A stretch of 64,000 bases of DNA from assembly GCF_000377505.1 (NCBI RefSeq), contig NZ_KB898198.1, positions 62,001 through 126,000 on the forward strand, in the 5' to 3' direction. This stretch comes from Paenibacillus massiliensis 2301065 = DSM 16942. Its GTDB lineage: Bacteria; Bacillota; Bacilli; Paenibacillales; Paenibacillaceae. This document shows positions 18,618 to 26,166 of this stretch, in pieces (positions within the stretch are counted from its first letter, which is position 1; each line of letters opens with the position of its first letter). The notes beneath the pieces were generated by a model. The model searched no databases. It saw nothing but the letters and a program-made list of their open reading frames with translations, and was not told the DNA's origin. Made by a program: the position numbers and the translations under genes.

Positions 18618-18670
18618 AAAAAAAGAACCACCCTGCTGGATTTTTCATCCTGCGGTGGCTCTGGTTCTTC
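18618..18670 (-). terminator. Terminator of vanW
   Basis: On the minus strand AAGAACCA pairs with TGGTTCTT and a run of T follows (18617-18624). It separates vanW from the MocR gene. Confidence 0.8.
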
Positions 18671-18679
18671 AATTATATA

Positions 18680-19483
18680 TTACAGCGGTGACTCTAAAAA
18701 TGGCTGGTACATCATAAGCGCATGATTCCTCGTAACTAACTCATCCGATACAAGCTCTTGATGCAGATTATATTTTCTTTTATATATCATATTAGTTCTT
18801 ACATAGCCACCCCAGTATTCTTGGGTGATCTTATGATCTCGTTCGTATATTTCATAGATGTGGGTCGGCTTCGCTGTCGTTCTCCACTCACCGTACAGGT
18901 ACTCCTTGTCGATGTCAATGACTAACTGGTAGGGCTGATCTGTCGGGTTGTAAATTTGCAAATCAAGATAATTATAGGAACACGTGGCCCCACTACCAAA
19001 TGGTTGAGTTCGGTTCGCATCAGGGAACACGTCATAGCTGTGTCTGTGTCTTTCGGTCACGACCAACGGCGTGTGCAACGTAATCCAGTAAATGAGATTG
19101 GATAACTGACAAAGCCCTCCCCCCACACCAGGCCTGAACGTTCCGTAGAATAACGTCATTCCTTCCACGTAGCCCTTTCTTTTGGTAGGCTTGCCGATTA
19201 GCTTCCAGTATGAAAACGTCTCTCCCGGAGCAATCGTAATCTTATTTAGCTTTTGCTTGGCGATCTTCAGATTAATGATTTTGTTGTGTTGCAGCCACAT
19301 ATCGACCTCTTTAAGCTTTCTTAGCAGAGGGGTCTGGTGTGTAAAGGTGATATATGGGAGCTTTTCATTTTCTATACGAGAAGCAAACTTTACATGTCCA
19401 AAATGCCACTTCAAGTATCTTTTGAACTTGAAGTAACAAGATCCAGCTAGAAGTCTAAACCTTGATCTTTGTTTGGGTTTCAT
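18680..19483 (-). CDS. vanW: VanW-family protein
   Basis: A 267-residue protein with a full VanW domain: ITIAPGETFSYWKLIG, then PGVGGGLCQLSNLIYW, RHRHSYDVFPDANR and FGSGATCSYNYLDLQIYN. VanW is found in vanB-type glycopeptide-resistance clusters and widely in Firmicutes; its biochemical role is not established. Here it stands near ddl without vanH, vanX or vanRS, so resistance should not be inferred. GGAGGG lies 5 nt before the ATG. The N-terminus is basic without a clear signal peptide. Confidence 0.85.
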   Translation of the reverse strand: MKPKQRSRFRLLAGSCYFKFKRYLKWHFGHVKFASRIENEKLPYITFTHQTPLLRKLKEVDMWLQHNKIINLKIAKQKLNKITIAPGETFSYWKLIGKPTKRKGYVEGMTLFYGTFRPGVGGGLCQLSNLIYWITLHTPLVVTERHRHSYDVFPDANRTQPFGSGATCSYNYLDLQIYNPTDQPYQLVIDIDKEYLYGEWRTTAKPTHIYEIYERDHKITQEYWGGYVRTNMIYKRKYNLHQELVSDELVTRNHALMMYQPFLESPL

Positions 19484-19586
19484 AATATCCCTCCACGGTG
19501 TGTAGAGTGTGACTATTCAAACGAAGGCGTAAAAGATCGACAATCGACAATGACCACTTTAAACCGAGCACTTTTCAAAAGTGTGA
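19483..19586 (-). repeat. Possible decayed CRISPR repeats
   Basis: TGTGTAGAGTGTGAC at 19499-19513 matches the array B repeat end (CGTGTAGAGTGCGAC) at 13 of 15 bases. GCACTTTTCAAAAGTGTGAC at 19567-19586 keeps the stem-loop form with changed but still complementary stem bases. The first one overlaps the vanW ribosome-binding region, so chance similarity is possible. Confidence 0.3.
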
Positions 19587-19592
19587 CTATTA

Positions 19593-19752
19593 CCTTGACC
19601 AGATTAATGTGAGTGTAGAGCCGCTGCAAGCGGGGAGCCCTATCGACCATGGTTAAGCTTGCTGTTCTTTCGAACGAAATGGAAAGCGGATGAACAGCAA
19701 GCTTAAAGATGGGCACTCCGTTTCTCTAGGGCTTCCCCGCTTTCCCCTAACC
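19593..19752. repeat. Large imperfect palindrome, related to a copy at 51354
   Basis: TTAAGCTTGCTGTTC (19653-19667) is an exact inverted repeat of GAACAGCAAGCTTAA (19692-19706), with a 24-nt loop. Outside it AAGCGGGGAGCCCTA (19628-19642) pairs with TAGGGCTTCCCCGCTT (19727-19742), one bulge. The left flank (CTTGACCAGATTA, GTGAGTGTA, GCAAG, GGGAGCCC, CGACCAT, AAGCT, GCTGT) recurs at 51354-51442. It contains no coding frame. A small non-autonomous mobile or REP-like element is the best guess. Confidence 0.6.
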
Positions 19753-19823
19753 ACGCTCTATTTTAGATCGTTTAAGTCCACAATCGTATACAGTCAAAAC
19801 GGCTGGAATCAAAACGTTGCAGG

Positions 19824-19989
19824 GCTTCAATCTATGCACTCGTGTAGAGTGCGACGCTTGCCGCTTTTTTGAGTCCTTGCGCTCCGGAACATTTCAATCC
19901 ACGCACTCGTGTAGAGTGCGACTACTAAGGGCATTGTACTTAGTAACAAGAGAGGAAATTTCAATCCACGCACTCGTGTAGAGTGCGAC
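19824..19989 (-). CRISPR. CRISPR array B (three repeats, leaderless)
   Basis: Repeats at 19824-19855 (five substitutions at its left end), 19891-19922 and 19958-19989, loop type GTGTA, two spacers of 35 nt. Nothing like the shared leader follows at 19990; hicB ends 55 nt further right. It is probably a cut-off remnant that can no longer acquire spacers. Confidence 0.85.
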
Positions 19990-20044
19990 CTGTTCAATAA
20001 CCGTAGTGTAAGGAACTACAAAAAATGTTGCATGCAATATATCC

Positions 20045-20461
20045 CTATTTGGCTGTCGGGTAGTCCTTCACTCCTAGGCGTTCCTTTAACGCCTGTTGAA
20101 GCACTTGGGAAAAGTTAAGCTTCTCACGCGCAGCTTCCTTCTCAAGCCAGCGTGGAATGGTTACATTTTTCGTAACAGACTTGTTCATCATCTCATCTCG
20201 GATAGATCCCATTCTCACTTCAATCATGGTGACAAAAGAATCCTTAGGCGCTAATACTGCTGTTGGATCTGTAGGATTTGGGATTTTATCCTGATCCTCT
20301 TCCATTCCAAACAAATGCAATTCCAAACACTCACGAGCCATACGCAATGCTTCCTCCATGTCATCTCCCTCGGTAATGGCACCCGGTAGATCGGGAAAGG
20401 TCACGGTGTAGCCAATGTTTTCACCTTTCTCAAAAATTGCGGGATAAATGAATTTATCCAT
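20045..20461 (-). CDS. hicB: HicB-family antitoxin
   Basis: A 138-residue antitoxin with the HicB fold at the N-terminus (FIYPAIFEKGENIGYTVTFPDLPG; EEALRMARECLELHL) and a C-terminal ribbon-helix-helix-like segment (IPRWLEKEAAREKLNFSQVLQQAL) for DNA binding. It neutralises HicA and represses the pair. The AAGGAGG upstream is 13 nt from the ATG, longer than usual. The gene follows hicA by 29 nt. Confidence 0.9.
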   Translation of the reverse strand: MDKFIYPAIFEKGENIGYTVTFPDLPGAITEGDDMEEALRMARECLELHLFGMEEDQDKIPNPTDPTAVLAPKDSFVTMIEVRMGSIRDEMMNKSVTKNVTIPRWLEKEAAREKLNFSQVLQQALKERLGVKDYPTAK

Positions 20462-20490
20462 AGTTTATATATAACCTCCTTGAGGAAGGG

Positions 20491-20679
20491 CTACTGTAGT
20501 CCCGCCTGTTTGAGTATGGATTTTGCTGTTTTAGGGTCTAAATCCCTTGACGGGTGTGGCACTGTTACTAGGCATTGTTTTATATGATGTTTAAACTGAT
20601 GATGACTGCCTCTGACCCTAACCAAGTACCACCCATCCGCTTCAATCTTCTTTATAATGCTGCGTGATGAGTAGCCCAA
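20491..20679 (-). CDS. hicA: HicA-family mRNA interferase toxin
   Basis: A 62-residue toxin of the dsRBD-like HicA fold: GYSSRSIIKKIEADGWYLV, then the catalytic-His segment GSHHQFKH, VTVPHPSRDL and SILKQAGL. HicA cleaves mRNA independently of ribosomes. I choose a TTG start at 20679: AAGGAGG lies 6 nt upstream, and family members usually begin at GYSS. The ATG at 20685 directly abuts the Shine-Dalgarno and the one at 20715 has none. The toxin precedes the antitoxin, the normal hicAB order. Confidence 0.9.
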   Translation of the reverse strand: MGYSSRSIIKKIEADGWYLVRVRGSHHQFKHHIKQCLVTVPHPSRDLDPKTAKSILKQAGLQ

Positions 20680-20710
20680 AATCATCCTCCTTTCTAAGTA
20701 TATTCTAACA

Positions 20711-20762
20711 TGCATAAATTATGCACGTAAATAATCACATGCTATACTAAATGCATGTGATT
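20711..20762 (-). promoter_or_regulatory. Probable hicAB operator region
   Basis: Two palindromes precede hicA: TGCATAA-A-TTATGCA (20711-20725) and AATCACATGC...GCATGTGATT (20733-20742/20753-20762, exact 10-bp arms). They are suitable sites for autorepression by HicB. That HicB binds here is inference. Confidence 0.5.
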
Positions 20763-20927
20763 ACAAGTACACAAAAACTTTAATATCAAAGAATAAGAGA
20801 GATACGTTATCGCTAATTAACTATTGAGTCCCCAGCCAGCACTAGACATGAATGTGAAGCTGCGTTATTTAAACGTCTATTAGAGTGTGTCCTCCATGCG
20901 ATCAACCGGGTACACCGGGCGAGTTGT

Positions 20928-22633
20928 ATTTCAATCCACGCACTCGTATAGAGTGTGACTCACCTTCAAGCAACTGTTTCCGCTCTATGTCTGATTTCAA
21001 TCCACGCACTCGTATTGAGTGCGACTGTCAGACATGGATTATTTAGACTACAACAATAGGATTTCAATCCACGCACTCGTATTGAGTGCGACTCGTCGTT
21101 GATGGTAAGGCTCATGTCCCACTTCGTATTTCAATCCACGCACTCGTATTGAGTGCGACACTCGCCAACAATGTTCAGCCCTGAAACTTGAAAAATTTCA
21201 ATCCACGCACTCGTATTGAGTGCGACTTCGGAATGCGGACTCATCCAGTGTACAAGACCAAATTTCAATCCACGCACTCGTATTGAGTGCGACTGACGAT
21301 CTTGTCTTGATCGAATACGCAACGTCCTATTTCAATCCACGCACTCGTATTGAGTGCGACTACATCTCGCCCGGTGTAACGACCCAAGCTTTTATTTCAA
21401 TCCACGCACTCGTATTGAGTGCGACACCCCGGTCAAAACTTCTACCGCACCAACAAAATCATTTCAATCCACGCACTCGTATTGAGTGCGACAGCGGATT
21501 TATTCGAATATTTGTAGGGATTATGCAATTTCAATCCACGCACTCGTATTGAGTGCGACAGCGGATTTATTCGAATATTTGTAGGGATTATGCAATTTCA
21601 ATCCACGCACTCGTATTGAGTGCGACAGCGGATTTATTCGAATATTTGTAGGGATTATGCAATTTCAATCCACGCACTCGTATTGAGTGCGACAGCGGAT
21701 TTATTCGAATATTTGTAGGGATTATGCAATTTCAATCCACGCACTCGTATTGAGTGCGACTCTATATTCCATTCATATAAATTAAAACTTGGAAAATTTC
21801 AATCCACGCACTCGTATTGAGTGCGACGAGATTGGCATTTATCAGTAGATAACCGATATTTTATTTCAATCCACGCACTCGTATTGAGTGCGACTATAAT
21901 TGTTCCATTATCATCATAAATATTAATTGATTTCAATCCACGCACTCGTATTGAGTGCGACGAGCGGTTGATAGCTGCTGATCTGGAAGAGTCTATATTT
22001 CAATCCACGCACTCGTATTGAGTGCGACCTTCTTCAACGAATTGCAGAAAGTACCGGGGCTATATATTTCAATCCACGCACTCGTATTGAGTGCGACCAT
22101 AAAGCTCCATCTCTAATTCCTCCAAGCCAGATAATTTCAATCCACGCACTCGTATTGAGTGCGACATTAAGCTTGCTTTGATTGGCTATCATCTCAGCGG
22201 ATTTCAATCCACGCACTCGTATTGAGTGCGACCTGCTGCTAAGCTCGGTATATCGGCCAGGACATACCATTTCAATCCACGCACTCGTATTGAGTGCGAC
22301 TCAAGGGAATGGGTAGCGCCGGGTCAGTTCAAATATTTCAATCCACGCACTCGTATTGAGTGCGACGATCAACACAAATAAAAAGACAGCGCGATTCAAA
22401 GTATTTCAATCCACGCACTCGTATTGAGTGCGACTCTTATATAATCATATATGAGGTGATATAAATGGAATTTCAATCCACGCACTCGTATTGAGTGCGA
22501 CTCTACAATGTGTAGAAATAAAATATTAGCAGATATATTTCAATCCACGCACTCGTATTGAGTGCGACGAAATAATTTAATTTCATTTTCTTGATAGTCA
22601 AATTTCAATCCACGCACTCGTATTGAGTGCGAC
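20928..22633 (-). CRISPR. CRISPR array C (26 repeats, 25 spacers)
   Basis: Main array. 32-nt repeats from 20928-20959 to 22602-22633, spacers 34-37 nt. Stem-loop GCACTC-GTATT-GAGTGC (plus-strand reading); read on the transcribed strand the repeat ends in GTGGATTGAAAT, the type I-C ending. The oldest repeat (20928) is degenerate (GTATAGAGTGTGAC). A still more decayed half may end at 20891. Four consecutive spacers (21493-21527, 21560-21594, 21627-21661, 21694-21728) are identical. It is directly downstream of cas2 with its leader between. Confidence 0.98.
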
Positions 22634-22815
22634 AGCGAAAAATGGCTCAAATAAGAGCAAAACAACTCTTTTCTAACGTGGATCCGTCTTACTTCATGTC
22701 CATAATGTCTTAACTAGTAGAATGGCGTTCACATTTCATTCACATTCGACTCGGTTTCGACAAAATCTGAGGTGCGAATCCCCCGGGGTTTTCATGTGCG
22801 CTTGGGGTTCGCACC
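22634..22815 (-). promoter_or_regulatory. CRISPR leader C
   Basis: A 182-nt leader between cas2 and the first repeat of array C. It starts AGCGAAAAATGG at the repeat and contains CATTCGACTCGG-TTTCGACAAAAT and then the inverted pair GGTGCGAA/TTCGCACC (22780/22808 region), shared with leaders D and E. It should hold the array promoter and the Cas1-Cas2 integration signals. Confidence 0.8.
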
Positions 22816-22858
22816 TGACAGTCACATACTACTTTTGACCAAAACCCGATACATTCCG

Positions 22859-23152
22859 CTATAGAATTAACGGACCTTCCATATCATAGGATGCTTTGAC
22901 TCCCGTATGATCTACTTTTTTCTTATAATTGTTACCAAGATTATAGAATCTCAAGCTATCGGTTTGCCTATCAATTAGCCCCTCAAGCTCCAGCTTCAAA
23001 CGTCGATACTGCGTCTCATCCAGTATGCATTCAAAAACAGAGTTCTGGACTCGCTGCCCGTGATCTACGCATTTCTTGGCAACCCTGGACAACCGCCGTC
23101 TTCCTTCCGCATCGGTAGTGCTGACATCATATGTGATTAGCACTAGCATCAT
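22859..23152 (-). CDS. cas2: CRISPR-associated endonuclease Cas2
   Basis: A 97-residue Cas2 with the ferredoxin-like N-terminus MLVLITYDVSTTDAEGRRRL (catalytic-type Asp in YDVS), RVAKKCVDHGQRVQNSVFEC and DSLRFYNLGNN. It forms the spacer-integration complex with Cas1. It starts 6 nt after the cas1 stop and is the last cas gene; 43 nt separate its stop from leader C. Confidence 0.96.
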   Translation of the reverse strand: MMLVLITYDVSTTDAEGRRRLSRVAKKCVDHGQRVQNSVFECILDETQYRRLKLELEGLIDRQTDSLRFYNLGNNYKKKVDHTGVKASYDMEGPLIL

Positions 23153-23158
23153 TCACAC

Positions 23159-24190
23159 CTACTTCCACAGAAATGGAGGATATTCATCCAGATCCCCGCG
23201 AATATGTCTTGCCAGTAGCAGCGATTGTGCATAAGGTACGAGCCCCCAAGGAATCTGCTCATTCAAATACGGGTGCTGTATCCTTTCCTGCTTGCGCTCC
23301 TGCCAAGCTTTGATCACTTTTTTGCGCGTATCGTCATCCATAATGACCGCACCGTTCTCCTTGATATAGAACCCTTTGTCATTCACGATCTTCTTATTGA
23401 TCAGAGACAGCACGAATCGGTCTGCATACACTCCACGCAGTTCCTCCATAACATCCAGTGCGAGCGAAGGACGGCCTGGTCGATCTCGGTGTAGGAAACC
23501 TACATACGGATCAAGTCCGACGGATTCAAGCGCAGACTTCATATCGTTGGACAACAAAGTATACGCGAAAGATAGCAGGGCATTCACCTTGTCGAGAGGT
23601 GGCCGCTTGCTTCGTCCGTAGAAGTAGAAGGATTCCTTTTGCTGCAGGATCAGATCGTCAAATACGGAGTTATACTGTGCTGCCGCATTCCCTTCCAATC
23701 CGCGCAGTACATCCAGTTGGTCGGTCTGGCGTACCCGTAGCATCGTATCTGATAGGAAGGCAGATATTCGCTTCATCCGCTCCGTGTCCAGCCGCAACGC
23801 ATAATCCCGAATCGCCCGTTCGAGAATCCACTTGTGGTTATACAGTTTACCTACAATCATATTTCTGGCTAACTGTGCGCTTCGAGACTCGCTATCCGAG
23901 ATACGGTACTGCTCCTTGCGCAGCACGACATTGCCGCGATCCTCCCCGATGACCCTGGCCAAGAATTTTCCTGATTGCTTCATGAAGGTCAAATTAATCC
24001 CCCGTGTAGCACAAGCTCCCATGAGCGCCGGACTAACACCTGCGTAGCCGAAGGTACAGACGCCCTCCAGATTATGTAATGGATAACGTCCAAGCGTGTT
24101 CTCTTCCTGCTTAATGACGATATTCTCTCCGTCCAGGGACAGATACGTATCTGGTAACGTGACAAAAAGTGTATTCAGCAGCTTCTTCAT
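23159..24190 (-). CDS. cas1: CRISPR-associated integrase Cas1 (type I-C)
   Basis: A 343-residue Cas1. N-terminal beta domain (LNTLFVTLPDTYLSLDGENIVI) and C-terminal helical domain with the metal-ligand segments: Glu in GLEGNAA, His in FLHRDRPGRPSLALD and Asp/Glu in VMEELRGVYADR. These fit the active site that integrates prespacers. It overlaps the cas4 stop by 4 nt. Confidence 0.96.
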   Translation of the reverse strand: MKKLLNTLFVTLPDTYLSLDGENIVIKQEENTLGRYPLHNLEGVCTFGYAGVSPALMGACATRGINLTFMKQSGKFLARVIGEDRGNVVLRKEQYRISDSESRSAQLARNMIVGKLYNHKWILERAIRDYALRLDTERMKRISAFLSDTMLRVRQTDQLDVLRGLEGNAAAQYNSVFDDLILQQKESFYFYGRSKRPPLDKVNALLSFAYTLLSNDMKSALESVGLDPYVGFLHRDRPGRPSLALDVMEELRGVYADRFVLSLINKKIVNDKGFYIKENGAVIMDDDTRKKVIKAWQERKQERIQHPYLNEQIPWGLVPYAQSLLLARHIRGDLDEYPPFLWK

Positions 24191-24846
24191 TCGTTCAACC
24201 TGCTTTCGATATAACTGGCGACGGATCTTTTGTGAAGGATATCAGGCACACAGATATTCATGAGCGAGCAGCTTCTACAATGAGGGCCTGCCTTGGCCTT
24301 GGGCGTATAGTTACGTTCATAGTACTGTCTCATCTCATTCACACTGGAACGGACTCGCTCCCGGTCATCTGTCGTAATTCGTACCTCTACCCGATGCTTA
24401 ATCTCGTCATAGTAAAAGAAGGCCGTATCCATATCGCATCCAAGCATCTCCTCTAGACACATCACCTGTGCGACTAGCTGAGAGTGGTCCGAATCATTTC
24501 GCTTCGGCTTGCCACGCTTATATTCGACAGGATAGGGGAAGAAGCCCCCTTCTTCCCCTGCCAGCGCAATCCCGCTCACATCCTGTACGAACTCCACCAC
24601 ATCACAGATGCCTGTAATCCCAAGCTCCCTGGAATGGATGGGCAACGCACGCACAATGAGCTTATTGCCCCTTTTCTCCCGAGTGGTCGGCTGATCTGCA
24701 TTCCGATGCAAATAACTGCCTTCAATCGTGCGTACATTCTCCTCCCACTGCTGCTCGATATGAATCAACGCCCACTGGCGACGGCAAAAATTAAAGTGCT
24801 GAATGCCCGACAGCAGGAGATAATCCTCCTCGTTATAGTCCGGCAT
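24187..24846 (-). CDS. cas4: CRISPR-associated exonuclease Cas4
   Basis: A 219-residue Cas4: N-terminal Cys in QHFNFCRRQWALIHIE, RecB-like nuclease motifs (GICDVVEFV; YPVEYKRGKPKR) and the C-terminal iron-sulfur Cys cluster CRSCSLMNIC. It trims prespacers and selects PAM and orientation with Cas1-Cas2. It overlaps the end of cas7 by 14 nt; the Shine-Dalgarno is weak, so translation is probably coupled. Confidence 0.96.
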   Translation of the reverse strand: MPDYNEEDYLLLSGIQHFNFCRRQWALIHIEQQWEENVRTIEGSYLHRNADQPTTREKRGNKLIVRALPIHSRELGITGICDVVEFVQDVSGIALAGEEGGFFPYPVEYKRGKPKRNDSDHSQLVAQVMCLEEMLGCDMDTAFFYYDEIKHRVEVRITTDDRERVRSSVNEMRQYYERNYTPKAKAGPHCRSCSLMNICVPDILHKRSVASYIESRLNE

Positions 24847-25699
24847 AACGCTGTGGTTCCAGTCCTTCTAGGGGAGTTAGCTGAATCGAGTAATCGTCAT
24901 AGGATTTCGCCACGGCTACGCCTTCTTTAAGCTCAATCTTCAGTGAGCGATGTACCTTCGCCGATGAATACTGCCCCAGCTTGGAGTTATGCTCCCACCA
25001 GAACAGATCATGTACCTCCATGCTGCCATCTGGACGAGCTGAAGAGGTATCATTCTCAAATAATGTCCGTAACGCTTCACGAATCTTCAAACCATCCTCA
25101 TAAGTAAATCCTGTCTTTTCCGCAAGCTGCGTATTAATGCTTCCATAGAATACATACACACCGAAGTCTACCCGATGCTTCATTCCCATTGTATCTGAGC
25201 CTTTCTTATCCGGGTCCTTGGAGGTCACAGAGTTCACGCTCTTCGTAATCTGCATACTGGAAATGTCGATGGGTGCCAGGCTCACCGCTGTATGAATCGA
25301 GACAGGCCCGCGAATACCTACAGATACATCCGTGCCACTGAAGGCAAACACTTGCCCGAAGCTTCTAACGTCTATCCAAGACTGACAGGCAACATCCGCA
25401 TACAATTCTTTGTCGGCTTTTTTCCCCTTGGCATGCTCCTGCAAGGCAGTGTTAGCATCGACTCGATCCTTAATGGAACGATATCCGTCATTCCGGCGAT
25501 CGTCTGACTGCACGAGAATAGCCTCTCCCATATCCTGCAAACGATTTCTGATTTTGCGTTTCAGTGCAACGTCCGAGATTTCTCCGAGTCCATCATAATT
25601 CTGGCGCGGACGATTCCCATTCAGCGGATCGCCGTTGGGATTAGCATTTCGTACAGACAGCACTACAGCAAAATCAATTTTACGATCCAATGTACTCAT
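24833..25699 (-). CDS. cas7: Cascade backbone protein Cas7c (Csd2)
   Basis: A 288-residue Cas7 of the Csd2 family. Begins IDFAVVLSVRNANPNGDPLNG, an RRM-like start typical of the family; GIRGPVSIHTAVSLAPIDI and FWWEHNSKLGQYSSAKVHR are further landmarks. Several copies coat the crRNA spacer. AAGGAGG lies 8 nt before the ATG, independent of cas8c, in keeping with the high copy number of this subunit. Confidence 0.96.
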   Translation of the reverse strand: MSTLDRKIDFAVVLSVRNANPNGDPLNGNRPRQNYDGLGEISDVALKRKIRNRLQDMGEAILVQSDDRRNDGYRSIKDRVDANTALQEHAKGKKADKELYADVACQSWIDVRSFGQVFAFSGTDVSVGIRGPVSIHTAVSLAPIDISSMQITKSVNSVTSKDPDKKGSDTMGMKHRVDFGVYVFYGSINTQLAEKTGFTYEDGLKIREALRTLFENDTSSARPDGSMEVHDLFWWEHNSKLGQYSSAKVHRSLKIELKEGVAVAKSYDDYSIQLTPLEGLEPQRYAGL

Positions 25700-25746
25700 T
25701 ATATTAGCCTCCTTAATAATTACGATTGATAGTTGTCATCACAAAT

Positions 25747-26166
25747 TTAATTCTGGTTCGATTCCTGATCTGAATCTTTCTCACTACCTGCACCTGCCGA
25801 TTCTCCAGCATCCTTCGCTTTCTTACTTGTATATAGATCATGTCGCTGGCTATAAAAACCCAGAAGATACAAGCCGCTAAGTGGCTTATCACTGTAATCC
25901 TCCAGCTTGAGCCTGCTACCGACCTCATCCAGCAGTTTGTTAAGATCCTTCGCATCCTTACCTAATCTGGCTTGATATGGTTGTAAGTTAGACTGAATAA
26001 TGCTCCATGTGCGACCAGGATGTTGTGCGAATGCGTTCATATATCGAATGGCGTTACTCGCCCTCTTCTCCTCTTTCCCGAGCGCTCTGCGTTCCAGCAC
26101 ATCTGCAATAGCCAGCATCCGTCCGAACACATAGCTGCGATCAGTTGTTTCTGTATTCAGGCTCAA
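25747..26166 (-). CDS. cas11c: Probable internally initiated small subunit Cas11c
   Basis: Inside cas8c a perfect AAGGAGG (26175-26181) stands 8 nt before an in-frame TTG at 26164-26166. This start gives a 139-residue, mostly helical product beginning SLNTETTDRSYVFGRMLAI and sharing the cas8c stop. Type I-C systems are known to make a small subunit from an internal start near the 3' end of cas8c, at the segment preceding the conserved Y-x-x-G-R motif, as here. An ATG at 26118 would give 123 residues but has a weak ribosome-binding site. Confidence 0.62.
   Translation of the reverse strand: MSLNTETTDRSYVFGRMLAIADVLERRALGKEEKRASNAIRYMNAFAQHPGRTWSIIQSNLQPYQARLGKDAKDLNKLLDEVGSRLKLEDYSDKPLSGLYLLGFYSQRHDLYTSKKAKDAGESAGAGSEKDSDQESNQN

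Noticed and set aside
14838..19483. Glycopeptide-resistance cluster
   Set aside because: The ligase has the D-Ala-D-Ala omega loop, and vanH, vanX and vanRS are absent; VanW alone is not evidence.
21220..21552. Plus-strand frame of 110 residues inside array C
   Set aside because: It is made of translated CRISPR repeats (recurring FNPRTRIECD and ISIHALVLSA), a common annotation artefact.
22034..22270. Minus-strand frame with SHSIRVRGLK and VALNTSAWIEI repeats
   Set aside because: Array C translated in the opposite direction.
23458..23952. 164-residue plus-strand frame opposite cas1
   Set aside because: Arg/Ser/Cys-rich shadow of cas1.
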